Shown in pieces: positions 36,880 through 45,410 of a stretch of DNA of 64,000 nt (its first letter is position 1; each line of letters starts with the position of its first letter). The DNA lies in assembly GCF_014201335.1 (NCBI RefSeq), contig NZ_JACHEB010000003.1, positions 62,001 to 126,000 on the forward strand, read 5' to 3'. The notes beneath the pieces were generated by a model, which was given only the letters and a program-made list of their open reading frames with translations, did not search any database and had not been told where the DNA came from. Made by a program: the position numbers and the translations under genes. Origin of the DNA: Tunturiibacter gelidiferens (lineage in GTDB: Bacteria > Acidobacteriota > Terriglobia > Terriglobales > Acidobacteriaceae).

Positions 36880-37206
36880 ATGCCCCTACTCGAAGTTGTC
36901 CAGACCCGCCAAGTTAGCGCTTCCATCCGCCTTACAGATTTGACCGCTACGCAGGTCGATCAGTACGCGGCGTTCATCAGAGCATCTGCCGACGAAGTCG
37001 TCGAGCAAGCCCTAGCATATGTGTTCTTGAAGGACCGGGACTTCCAAGACTTCCTCAAAACTCCTCAAGCGAAGCAGGCAACATCGACTCTTCGCATCCG
37101 CAAAGGTCCTGTCGCCCAAACAACGGAAGCGTCGCCGAAGAAGCCGACAACAGTGCCGCAGCCGGCAGTACCAACAACCGCAGCCGTGGCGGGATCGAAG
37201 GCATGA
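36880..37206 (+). CDS. Small conserved element protein, unknown
   Basis: 108 residues; start fixed by AAAAGGAGAAAAA before the ATG. Residues 1-70 are helical (SASIRLTDLTATQVDQYAAF, DEVVEQALAYVFLKDRDF), the remainder is a low-complexity Pro/Thr/Ala tail (KKPTTVPQPAVPTT). It looks like a small DNA-binding or accessory protein of the mobilization region, ribbon-helix-helix-like at a guess. It ends 85 bases before the oriT-like repeats. No function can be assigned. Confidence 0.65.
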   Translation: MPLLEVVQTRQVSASIRLTDLTATQVDQYAAFIRASADEVVEQALAYVFLKDRDFQDFLKTPQAKQATSTLRIRKGPVAQTTEASPKKPTTVPQPAVPTTAAVAGSKA

Positions 37207-37290
37207 TCCGCACCAATATCAGTGGCAGAACCACAACGGTGCTGCGCACCGGAAGAATATTGACACTCCATCCCTGAAAGGGTTGCGTTG

Positions 37291-37376
37291 GGAACCAATT
37301 TGGTTCCATTAGGAAACATGCAGATAACAAGCGAATTGCGACTGAGGGCAAATTCACGCGGTTCCATAGGAACCGC
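37291..37376. repeat. oriT-like inverted repeats
   Basis: GGAACC-AATTT-GGTTCC (37291-37307) and, 50 bases on, GCGGTTCC-ATA-GGAACCGC (37358-37376) are perfect inverted repeats sharing the half-site GGAACC. They fill the only sizeable intergenic gap of the mobilization block, right before the MobC-like, coupling and relaxase genes. This is where an oriT or relaxosome-protein operator is expected. The nick site is not identifiable. Confidence 0.55.
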
Positions 37377-37406
37377 TCCTGAAGTTCGCAGCAAGAAGGA
37401 CCAGCC

Positions 37407-37799
37407 ATGCTTTCACACCCCTCTGAAATCGAAGGCCACCTCCAGCGGCTTAAGGGACGGGAGACACGCACGCAGAGCATCGCAACGCGGTTTACCCGCA
37501 GCGAGGAAAGGGCGTTATTGCGGGTTGCCGCAAGCTGCGGAAAGAACCTCCGCGAATGGGCGCGGGAAATCCTGTTGAATGCCGCGAATGAACAGCAGAG
37601 CAGCGATGGCATGGCGTTGTTTGCCGAAGTGCAAGCCTTGCGTCTCCTGCTCATCAACACCCTTGAGCCGTTGCTGCGGGGCGAAAAGATGACGCCGGAG
37701 CAATTCAAAGAAATGCTCCGGTACGTGAAAACCAATAAGCGCAAGGCGGCGGCAGACATGCTCGCCAGCTATGCAGAAGGGACATCGGAACAGCCATGA
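37407..37799 (+). CDS. MobC/relaxosome-like accessory protein
   Basis: 130 residues. SIATRFTRSEERALLRVAASCGKNLREWAREILL (given here in parts: SIATRFTRSEERALL, then NLREWAREILL) is the ribbon-helix-helix-like pattern of plasmid mobilization proteins. AAGAAGGA precedes the ATG. Its stop overlaps the coupling-protein start by four bases (ATGA). By position it should bind the repeats upstream and help the relaxase open oriT. Confidence 0.68.
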   Translation: MLSHPSEIEGHLQRLKGRETRTQSIATRFTRSEERALLRVAASCGKNLREWAREILLNAANEQQSSDGMALFAEVQALRLLLINTLEPLLRGEKMTPEQFKEMLRYVKTNKRKAAADMLASYAEGTSEQP

Positions 37800-39733
37800 C
37801 CGACACACAATGGGGGCGGAAAGAGACTATCGTCCGTCCGCCTCACTATCCCGTATACAGCTTCGGAGCCGTCTTCGTTGCACTCGCCGTCGCCGGTCTC
37901 TGCGTCTATCTCCATCTTGCTTTCGCAATGAGTCCGCTACAACGCTACTATCTCTCCTGCTATGTCGAAACGGGCTTCCTGGGCACGATGCGCCAGAGCA
38001 GCGAGTATCAGCTTGTGATGGTTGCCGACCGCCTGCATCACGTCCGGCCTGTTACCGAGGCCGATGTGCAGCCAGGTTCCACACCACAGCCGATTGGCAA
38101 GCCGATTCCACTCGCACTTTCGCCGGCTGCTCGCGCCGCAGGGGTTGTTTTTCTGTATCGCGGAGCGAAGGTCGATTACATGAATCGACCGCTCCATGAC
38201 TACCTTCGCCGCTTCGTTTACGACGGAGCAACGTTCGTGGGCATCTTCCGTCTTCCTCTCTTATCAGGGCTTGCCGCGTTTCTTTTCCAGCTTCCGTTCA
38301 CCGTCCGTAAAGATATTCAACGGCTCAAAGAGCTGAAGTACGGGCGACTCTTGAAAGGGCCGGTGCTCGTGTCGCCAGAAGGCTTCAACAAAGCCGTCCG
38401 AGGCGATGGCGTCGGATTCAAAACCACCGAGTCGAAGCACCTCATGCGTATCCCGCTACGTGCCGAAGGACAGCACATCGAGATCATGGGCGACACCGGC
38501 GCGGGCAAGTCCAGGCTGGTCATGCAGCTCCTCGTACAGATCAAGGAGCGCGGTCATTCTGCCATCGTGTATGACCCTGCTTGCGAGTTCGTGCAGCGAT
38601 TCTATGACCCCAGCCGCGGCGACATCATTTTGAATCCTCTCGATGCACGCTGCCCCTATTGGGGACCATCGGAGGAGCTGCGCCGCCGTGCCGAGGCCAG
38701 GGCCATTGCCGCGTCCCTGTATCAACCGACCACAGACAAGAAGGGTGAGTTTTTTACCGAGACTCCGCAGAAAATTTTTGCCCATCTCTTGACCTTCGGC
38801 CCATCGCCGCAGGAGTTGGTGGAGTGGATGGCGAACCCCGACGAGATCGACCGTCGCGTCCAGAACACGGAGATGGCGATGATGATTGCGAAGGGAGCGC
38901 AGCAGCAGCGCAACGGCGTTCTAGCCTCCCTCGGTTTAATTGCCGATAGCCTGCGAATGCTTCCTCGGAAAGAGAAATCTGCGAGTCATTGGACTGCAAC
39001 CGAATGGGCGGAAGAGCGCAAAGGATGGATCTTCATTACATCGAAGCCCAGCGAACGCGAGGCCCTGCGCCCGCTTCATAGCCTTTGGATTGATTTGCTT
39101 GTATTGCGTCTCTTGAATGAACCGAAAGAGAGCCAGCATCCCGTCTGGTTCGTGCTGGACGAGCTGGCGAGTCTGCAACGTCTGCCGCAGTTGCATACTG
39201 CGATCACAGAGAACAGAAAGGCGAAGAACCCGCTCATCCTTGGCTTTCAGGGCAAGGCCCAGCTTGAGATGATCTACGGTCATCTCGCTGAGGTCATGCT
39301 GTCACAGCCGGCCACCAAAATATTCCTGAAAATCACGGAGCCGAAGGCCGCCGAATGGGTGTCAAACGCCATTGGCAAAGTTGAGATCGAGCGGCTGCGG
39401 GAGACACACTCCACCGGCTTACGGGCAGGCAACAATTTCAGCGTGGAGCGCCAGGTCGAACCCTTGGTGCTTGACTCGGAAATCTCCGGGCTCCCCGACC
39501 GGCACGCTTTCCTGAAGTTGGGAAACATGGTCGCCAGATTCTCGTTTGCCTATCACGACATCCCGGCCACGCAGCCCGCGTTTGTGCCGCGCCCGCTGGA
39601 CGACGATGAGCTTACCTTCGATCCAAAAACGCTCACGAAGAAGCCACCGAAGTCTGCGGATATAACCGTAACCACCGTTCCCGACGATAGCGAAGACGAG
39701 CCGGTCGAAACTGGATTCTCGTTGGGAGATTAA
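37796..39733 (+). CDS. Type IV coupling protein (TraD/TrwB/VirD4 family)
   Basis: 645-residue membrane ATPase linking the relaxosome to a type IV secretion channel. Two N-terminal membrane helices (about 20-45 and 140-162) precede the ATPase: Walker A GDTGAGKSRL (about 230) and Walker B VWFVLDELASLQRLPQL (about 450), plus NPLILGFQGKAQLE. Operonic with the MobC-like gene (4-base overlap) and relaxase (2-base gap). No VirB/Tra channel genes are present, so transfer would borrow another element's channel. Confidence 0.92.
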   Translation: MTDTQWGRKETIVRPPHYPVYSFGAVFVALAVAGLCVYLHLAFAMSPLQRYYLSCYVETGFLGTMRQSSEYQLVMVADRLHHVRPVTEADVQPGSTPQPIGKPIPLALSPAARAAGVVFLYRGAKVDYMNRPLHDYLRRFVYDGATFVGIFRLPLLSGLAAFLFQLPFTVRKDIQRLKELKYGRLLKGPVLVSPEGFNKAVRGDGVGFKTTESKHLMRIPLRAEGQHIEIMGDTGAGKSRLVMQLLVQIKERGHSAIVYDPACEFVQRFYDPSRGDIILNPLDARCPYWGPSEELRRRAEARAIAASLYQPTTDKKGEFFTETPQKIFAHLLTFGPSPQELVEWMANPDEIDRRVQNTEMAMMIAKGAQQQRNGVLASLGLIADSLRMLPRKEKSASHWTATEWAEERKGWIFITSKPSEREALRPLHSLWIDLLVLRLLNEPKESQHPVWFVLDELASLQRLPQLHTAITENRKAKNPLILGFQGKAQLEMIYGHLAEVMLSQPATKIFLKITEPKAAEWVSNAIGKVEIERLRETHSTGLRAGNNFSVERQVEPLVLDSEISGLPDRHAFLKLGNMVARFSFAYHDIPATQPAFVPRPLDDDELTFDPKTLTKKPPKSADITVTTVPDDSEDEPVETGFSLGD

Positions 39734-39735
39734 CT

Positions 39736-42459
39736 ATGTTGACGATCTCCAAACCGCTCTCCGCATCGCAAGCGCAGACGTACCACGCCAAGGAGTTCAC
39801 GTCTGCCGAGCAGAATTATTGGAAGCAGGACGACCGGACTTTGGGCGAGTGGCATGGCAAGCTGGCTGAAAAGTTCGACCTCGCAGGAGCCGTGAGCGAG
39901 GAACACTTTGCGCGGCTCGCGGACGGCCAACACCCTCATACCGCCGAGCAGCTTGTACGCCATCGCGTCGTCCAGGAGTACGAAGGCGCGGACGGGAAGA
40001 CAGTCGCGCCGGTAGAACATCGTGCCGGTTGGGACGCCACATTCTCCGCGCCCAAGTCGGTGTCCCTCACCGCGCTCGTCGGTGGGGATGACCGGGTGCG
40101 GGACGCGCACCGGGAAGCGGTGAACGTCGCTTTGAGCGAACTGGAAAGGTACACGCAGGCCCGCATCGGCGGCAACCACGCCGCCGAAACCACCGGCGAG
40201 TTCATCGCCGCAAAGTTCGAGCATGACACCGCGCGACCCGTGGACGGCTACGCCGCGCCGCAGCTCCACACCCACGCCGTCATCTTCAATGTCGCCGTGC
40301 GCGACAACGGACAGACGCGGGCCTTGCAGGAGCGCGGCCTGTTCGAGTCACAGCAGTTTGCCACTGCCGTGTATCAATCGGAACTGACCTATCGCCTGCG
40401 CAATCTCGGCTACGAAATTGAACCGGGACGCAGTGGCGCACCAGAGATCAAAGGCTACTCGCAGGAGTACCTTGACGCCTCCAGCCCCCGCAGCCGGCAG
40501 ATACGCGAGCATCTGGAAAGGGCCGGCTATCAGGGACCGGAAGCCGCGCAGATCGCCGCGCACTCTACCCGTGACAGCAAAGAGATTGACTCGCCCGCCG
40601 AGGTGCTGGCCGCTCATCGGCAGATCGCCGCCGTGTTCGGCAACCAGGCAGACAAAGTTGTGATGGACGCACGGAGGCGTAGTCAGGAATATGCGCCCGA
40701 GCACGACCGGGAGAGCTCGCAACAGGTGGCACGGCAGGCCGTCACCTATGCCCGCGACCGCAGCTTTGAGCGTGAGGCCGTCACCGACGAACGCGAGCTT
40801 TACCGCGATGCCTTACGACGCGGCATGAGTGAAACAACGTACTCGGAAGTTCGTGCCAACTTCGAGTCGCGTGTCGCAGCCGGGGAGTTACAGCTCGTGC
40901 CCGGCCAGAAGCATGACAGCGGGAGGCAGTTCACCACGGCAGAGACCCTCCGCGCCGAGAAAGAAATCCTGCGCCGGATGCAACAGGGGCAGGGTCGCGC
41001 CGAGCAGATCATGCCCATACAAGCTGCCGTCGCCCATACCGAAAAGCAGCGGCATCTCAACACCGGACAGCGGTCTGCCGCCGAGGAGATTCTGACCTCG
41101 CGCGATGTCGTGCAAGGGCTGGAGGGACGGGCTGGTGTCGGGAAAACAACCCTCTTGAAATCGGTTCGTGAAGCAGCCGAAAAACGCGGCTATGTTGTCG
41201 AAGGCTTCGCCCCAACATCCCGCGCCGCCAATCAGCTCCGCGCCGCCGGTATCTCTGCCGACACCCTACAGGGTTTCCTCGTCCGTCCCGGCCAGCCGAA
41301 TTCCGCCCGTCATCTTTACATGGTGGATGAATCCAGTCTTGCCAGCACGAAACAGGTCCGCGCCTTCCTCGCCAAACTGGAATCCAGCGACCGCGTGTTG
41401 CTCATCGGAGACACCCGCCAGCATCAGGGCGTTGAAGCGGGCAAACCTTTCGAGCAGTTGGTCAATGCCGGGATGAAGACCACGCAGCTTGATCAGATCG
41501 TGCGTCAACGAGCAGCCCCGGAACTGCTGAAATCGGTCGAGCATCTATCGCGTGGCGAAGTCGCAGAGGGCGTCGCCCTGTTGGAACAACAGGGGCGCGT
41601 TACGGAGATTGCCGATGCACAGCAGCGTATCGCGGCGATTGCGCGAAGCTACGCTGCCAACCCGGACAACACCATCGTCGTCTCACCCGACAATGCCTCG
41701 CGCCGTCAGATCAATCAGGCCGTGCGTTCCGAATTGCAAGCCCTCGGCACAGTCGCCGCAGAAGATCATGCGATGCGTGTGCTCGCACCGCGTTCCGATA
41801 TGACCGGAGCCGACCGTACCTGGGCCGCTCGCTATGCCGTCAATGACGTACTCTACTATCCGCGCGGCAGTCAGGACATCGGCATTGAAAAGCAAAGCTA
41901 TACGAAGGTCATTGCTACCCAACCAAAAGACAACCTGCTGACCGTTCAAAAAGAGGACGGAAAAGCTGTCACCTACAACCCTGCGCGGTTATACGGTGTG
42001 ACCGCCTACCGCGAGTTGGAACGGGAGTTTGCTGTCGGCGACCGTTTGAGCTTTACCGCGCCGTCCAAAGAGTTAGGTGTTGCCAATCGCGACCTTGGCA
42101 CCGTGCAACGCATCGACAAAGACGGCCAGCTCTCCGTAAAGATGGACAACGGCAAAGCGGTCAGCTTCGATGCCAATCAGATGCGGCACTTCGATCACGG
42201 CTACGCGGTCACCAGTCATAGTTCCCAGGGACTCACGGCGGAACGGGTCATGGTGAACCTCGATAGCCACGTTCATGCAGACCTCATCAACAAGCGTTTC
42301 GCATACGTGGCCGTTTCGCGGGGATCGCATGATGCCCATATCTATACCGATAATGCGGAGTCTCTTGTCGAGAAACTGTCTCACGATGTAGTCAAGTCGT
42401 CCGCACTCCAAACCGGACAACAATTTGCTACGGACCAAAGTGCGTCATTGCAACTGTAG
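39736..42459 (+). CDS. MobF (TrwC/TraI) relaxase-helicase
   Basis: 907 residues. The TrwC relaxase domain (1-300) has an N-terminal Tyr pair region (TYHAKEF, EQNYW), SAPKSVSLTALVGGD, and the three-His metal site around PQLHTHAVIFNV (about 176-180). The helicase half has Walker A EGRAGVGKTTLL (about 463), Walker B MVDESSLAS, VLLIGDTRQHQGVEAG and a UvrD-like end with THSSQGLTAERVMV and AYVAVSRGSHDAHIYT. It nicks oriT and unwinds the strand to be moved. Shorter than plasmid TraI but normal for TrwC. Confidence 0.95.
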   Translation: MLTISKPLSASQAQTYHAKEFTSAEQNYWKQDDRTLGEWHGKLAEKFDLAGAVSEEHFARLADGQHPHTAEQLVRHRVVQEYEGADGKTVAPVEHRAGWDATFSAPKSVSLTALVGGDDRVRDAHREAVNVALSELERYTQARIGGNHAAETTGEFIAAKFEHDTARPVDGYAAPQLHTHAVIFNVAVRDNGQTRALQERGLFESQQFATAVYQSELTYRLRNLGYEIEPGRSGAPEIKGYSQEYLDASSPRSRQIREHLERAGYQGPEAAQIAAHSTRDSKEIDSPAEVLAAHRQIAAVFGNQADKVVMDARRRSQEYAPEHDRESSQQVARQAVTYARDRSFEREAVTDERELYRDALRRGMSETTYSEVRANFESRVAAGELQLVPGQKHDSGRQFTTAETLRAEKEILRRMQQGQGRAEQIMPIQAAVAHTEKQRHLNTGQRSAAEEILTSRDVVQGLEGRAGVGKTTLLKSVREAAEKRGYVVEGFAPTSRAANQLRAAGISADTLQGFLVRPGQPNSARHLYMVDESSLASTKQVRAFLAKLESSDRVLLIGDTRQHQGVEAGKPFEQLVNAGMKTTQLDQIVRQRAAPELLKSVEHLSRGEVAEGVALLEQQGRVTEIADAQQRIAAIARSYAANPDNTIVVSPDNASRRQINQAVRSELQALGTVAAEDHAMRVLAPRSDMTGADRTWAARYAVNDVLYYPRGSQDIGIEKQSYTKVIATQPKDNLLTVQKEDGKAVTYNPARLYGVTAYRELEREFAVGDRLSFTAPSKELGVANRDLGTVQRIDKDGQLSVKMDNGKAVSFDANQMRHFDHGYAVTSHSSQGLTAERVMVNLDSHVHADLINKRFAYVAVSRGSHDAHIYTDNAESLVEKLSHDVVKSSALQTGQQFATDQSASLQL

Positions 42460-42510
42460 AGGGCCTTGCTTGCCGTTATGGTTAACGTCCCACAACGATC
42501 TGCCCCAGCT

Positions 42511-42569
42511 TGGTGCGGAGGAGGGGACTTAAACTCCATGCCTCGCCGCGCTCGCACCTCAACCTGAAG
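42511..42569 (-). other. tRNA-Leu(CAG) 3' fragment, second attachment remnant
   Basis: On the reverse strand the sequence runs from an anticodon loop TTCAGGT (anticodon CAG) through a long variable arm (GCGAGCGCGGCGAGGC) and a T-arm with TTTAAGT to CCTCCGC-A-CCA at 42511-42513. This is the 3' part of a class II tRNA-Leu. T-stem pairs are partly broken and the 5' half is missing. It sits right after the relaxase gene and before the SEFIR cargo, in the same orientation as the tRNA-Val remnant. Confidence 0.65.
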
Positions 42570-42584
42570 ATAAGTCATCACCGG

Positions 42585-42642
42585 GTATCCCTGAGTTCCA
42601 AGTTCCTGATTCTTATCATGGGGCTGTATCCCGGAGTATCCC
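42585..42642. repeat. GTATCCC direct repeats
   Basis: GTATCCC occurs at 42585-42591, 42626-42632 and 42636-42642, with a fourth partial copy GTATCGC following. The last two are ten bases (one helical turn) apart. They lie between the tRNA-Leu remnant and the SEFIR gene and could be integrase arm or regulator sites. Confidence 0.4.
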
Positions 42643-42702
42643 CTGGTATCGCAGTTTCACTACAAAACCGCTACAAACTTTCCATCCATATAATGATTGG
42701 AA

Positions 42703-44631
42703 ATGAACGACCCCGTGCAAGAACTGTGGCAAGTAGCGCCGACTTTGGCCGAGCTGAGAAAACTGCCCGCAGAACAGAAAGACCGACTATTTCTAGCGAA
42801 ACTGGCTCGGATGAGCCGTCACGATGGCAGCGTCCTCAACAAGGGCAATTTGATGCTAGGCGGCGATCCGTATGGATTTGCCCATGGCTTTCCAGACGGA
42901 GAGAAGCAGCTCGTCAAAGAGCATCTTCTGGGCGCGCCATGGACACGGCTGGTCAATGAAGGCTATTTGGTCGATCTGAACGGTCAGGGATTTCACAAAG
43001 TCTCAATCGAGGGCCATGAATTCCTCAAGCAAGACGAAACCCCTCTGGAGCCAGCGCAAGCCATTATTTCGAGGCAGCTTCCCGCTCGTGTTGATGGCGC
43101 GCCCCGCGTCTTTCTGTCCTATTCGTGGGAGGGTGACGAGCACAAGGCCTGGGTCAGGGCGCTCGCCGAAAGGCTACAAAAGGACGGCATCCAGATTCTG
43201 TTCGACAAATGGTATCTCAAGCTCGGACAAGACAAGCTTTACTTCATGGAACAGGCTGTGACCCAAAGCGATTTTGTCGCTATCGTGTGTACCGAGAATT
43301 ATGCGGAGAAGGCCAATAGTCGTGAAGGCGGCGTCGGGTACGAATCGATGATCATTACCGGCGAAGTCGCCGAACACATGCTCACCGACAAGTTCATCCC
43401 CGTACTCAGGCAAGGATCTTTCAAAACGTCGCTTCCGATTTATTTGAAGAGTCGTTTGGGGGTCAACCTCAGCGCGGAGCCATATAGCGAAGACGAGTAT
43501 GAGGAGTTGTTGCGGAAGTTGCACGGGGAGACCCTTGAGGGGCCTGCGTTGGGTAAGAAGCCCGACTTCAGCAAGAAGCCCGCAAAATCAGCCTCAAGCC
43601 CAATCGCTAAACCAATCGCATCGCTTCCGACGACCTCACCGGCTGCGGCCATTATTGATATTCATCATGGAAGGAACTCCGTGTTGACCGTCGATGACCT
43701 GAGGCTCCTGCTGGCCGCAGCAGCCGATGCCGGCGGCAGAGTTATTGTCCAAAGCACCTTTGATGGATATTTCGTACAGGCCAACGGAGAGAATTTTGCA
43801 GAGGATACACCACGCTCTATCGCAGCTTGGAAACGAACACTTCGACGGCTCGTTGATATGGGTTACCTATTTCAATTGAGCGACGAAGTTTACGAAATGA
43901 CTCAAGAAGGCTTTGATCGTGCCGATAACGAAGAGGCCGCTAAGCCGTTGTCGCTCTATTTATCCTTTGCAGGAGACGTGGATAACCAGTCTCTATTGAT
44001 CGAGTCGAACAAGCCGATCAAAGTCAAAAGCGTTGACCTTCTGATGTCTTCGGAAGCTTCGATTACAACCATAGACGTGAATGGAAAAATCACGAATAAA
44101 ACGTCTGTACTAATGGTTCATGAGAAAGTTGTTCTTCTCTTCAATGCACCGAGGCCCGACAAAAATACTTGGGATCACTCTGGCCCCGCAGCGCTGCGCA
44201 TCGTTTACGTCGCGTCCGGGCGAACAAGCGATGTAGTCTTGCCGATCCTGCTTCAACCTGCAATCAAAGACAACACTCAATGGATAAAGCTCACGGGATC
44301 AAAAACCTTCCTGCAAGCATCCGGAGGGGCTGTTGCGGAGCGGAAGGAAGGGTCGTACCTTCTGAATTCCCTTGAAGACCGCCCGAATGGTATCCTTCAC
44401 GCCCATTACGAGAAGCCAGGCACCGCAGGCCGTTTAAATGCGGCCATTCGACGGTGGGACGTGCAAGGTGAGGTCAGATACAGCTTCGAATCAGATCGCG
44501 GCGATGAATTTGTGGGAAGTAAGAAGGATGTCATTACAAACTTTTTCCTGTTCAATCAAGGCTTGATCCGTGAGGGCTATAGACGCATGAGTTTTATGCC
44601 CGGACCAGACCCTGATTTTCAGTCTCTGTGA
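42703..44631 (+). CDS. SEFIR-domain defence-type protein (bSEFIR-like) with winged helices
   Basis: About 642 residues. A winged-helix-like N-terminus (about 30-115) precedes a SEFIR/TIR-type domain at about 135-270: RVFLSYSWEGDEHKAWV, IQILFDKWYLKLGQD, SDFVAIVCTENYAEKA, GGVGYESMIITGEV. A second winged-helix segment (about 320-405) and a beta-rich C-terminus without recognised fold follow. Bacterial SEFIR proteins act as NAD-depleting abortive-infection effectors. TATAAT at 42689-42694 lies 9 bases before the ATG, so the message may be leaderless; a TTG at 42697 is the alternative start. Confidence 0.8.
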   Translation: MNDPVQELWQVAPTLAELRKLPAEQKDRLFLAKLARMSRHDGSVLNKGNLMLGGDPYGFAHGFPDGEKQLVKEHLLGAPWTRLVNEGYLVDLNGQGFHKVSIEGHEFLKQDETPLEPAQAIISRQLPARVDGAPRVFLSYSWEGDEHKAWVRALAERLQKDGIQILFDKWYLKLGQDKLYFMEQAVTQSDFVAIVCTENYAEKANSREGGVGYESMIITGEVAEHMLTDKFIPVLRQGSFKTSLPIYLKSRLGVNLSAEPYSEDEYEELLRKLHGETLEGPALGKKPDFSKKPAKSASSPIAKPIASLPTTSPAAAIIDIHHGRNSVLTVDDLRLLLAAAADAGGRVIVQSTFDGYFVQANGENFAEDTPRSIAAWKRTLRRLVDMGYLFQLSDEVYEMTQEGFDRADNEEAAKPLSLYLSFAGDVDNQSLLIESNKPIKVKSVDLLMSSEASITTIDVNGKITNKTSVLMVHEKVVLLFNAPRPDKNTWDHSGPAALRIVYVASGRTSDVVLPILLQPAIKDNTQWIKLTGSKTFLQASGGAVAERKEGSYLLNSLEDRPNGILHAHYEKPGTAGRLNAAIRRWDVQGEVRYSFESDRGDEFVGSKKDVITNFFLFNQGLIREGYRRMSFMPGPDPDFQSL

Positions 44632-44641
44632 TGATGCCCCT

Positions 44642-45268
44642 ATGAGCAATCTCGAAGTCACTCAGAAGTCGGCCCCTATGGCCTCACGCTATTTCCAGCC
44701 TTGGATTGGCTCGGGCTTTTCGCAGAGCCGAACGCTTTTGATCAGCGAAAGCGCCTACGATTGGCCTGGCGAAGATGGCAATATGTACACGCCCCAGCCT
44801 ACGCATCCCCAGGAATCTATGGAATGGAACATCGACCATTTTGGCAAGAATCGGTATTTTAGCCAGATCAATCGCGTTCTTTGCATGAAGCCAGCGCCAA
44901 CGCGTGAAGAAATGCAGTACGCATGGCAGGAACAAGCATACACGATTTATGTTCAGGAATCCGTCGGTGTGATGCCAAGTGTTCGACCAAAAGCGGCTCA
45001 CTGGACTGACGCCGGCCCGCACCTTTTGACGCTGCTTGAAGAGTTACGGCCACTCAAAGTCATCATCACGGGAAGAGATGCCTGGAATCGCATGCCAGGC
45101 TGCTCAGCTCGTCTCCTAGATGACATTCAGGCGTATAGGCTCCAAGACGGCGCCTTCGTATGGTGTCTTGCCCTTCCACACCCTGCAAATCGCAACGAGG
45201 GCTTTGCGTGGGAACGCATAGGAGAGTCAATCCGGTGGTTTCGTTCAACCCAATTCCCTGAGCGATAA
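44642..45268 (+). CDS. Uracil-DNA glycosylase superfamily-like protein
   Basis: 208 residues. LLISESAYDWPGE stands where UDG motif A is expected, VIITGRDAW resembles the central GxxA strand, and ALPHPANRNEGFAWERIG resembles motif B with its His-Pro loop. It lacks the four-Cys iron-sulfur pattern of family 4/5 enzymes. It starts 10 bases after the SEFIR gene on the same strand, so the two form a transcription unit. It may recognise modified or foreign DNA, or keep only the fold. Function is inferred. Confidence 0.6.
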   Translation: MSNLEVTQKSAPMASRYFQPWIGSGFSQSRTLLISESAYDWPGEDGNMYTPQPTHPQESMEWNIDHFGKNRYFSQINRVLCMKPAPTREEMQYAWQEQAYTIYVQESVGVMPSVRPKAAHWTDAGPHLLTLLEELRPLKVIITGRDAWNRMPGCSARLLDDIQAYRLQDGAFVWCLALPHPANRNEGFAWERIGESIRWFRSTQFPER

Positions 45269-45410
45269 TATCCGCGAGCAAGTTCTCTCTCATTTAGGCT
45301 AGGAGCCCATCCCGTCGGGCAATCGCCTTGGTCGAAAATCAAGCCAGACGAATAAAACCGAATGCTCGGACGTCCGTGAACTATGATGTTTATTATTTGG
45401 GGCCAGCGCA

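Noticed and set aside
10956..42500. GTTAACGTCCCACAA found at both about 10957 and 42480, encoding a similar IVVGR-stop end on the reverse strand
   Set aside because: Only about 17 bases agree. It could be a scrap of a YncE-like gene near the tRNA-Leu remnant, but it is too short to claim.
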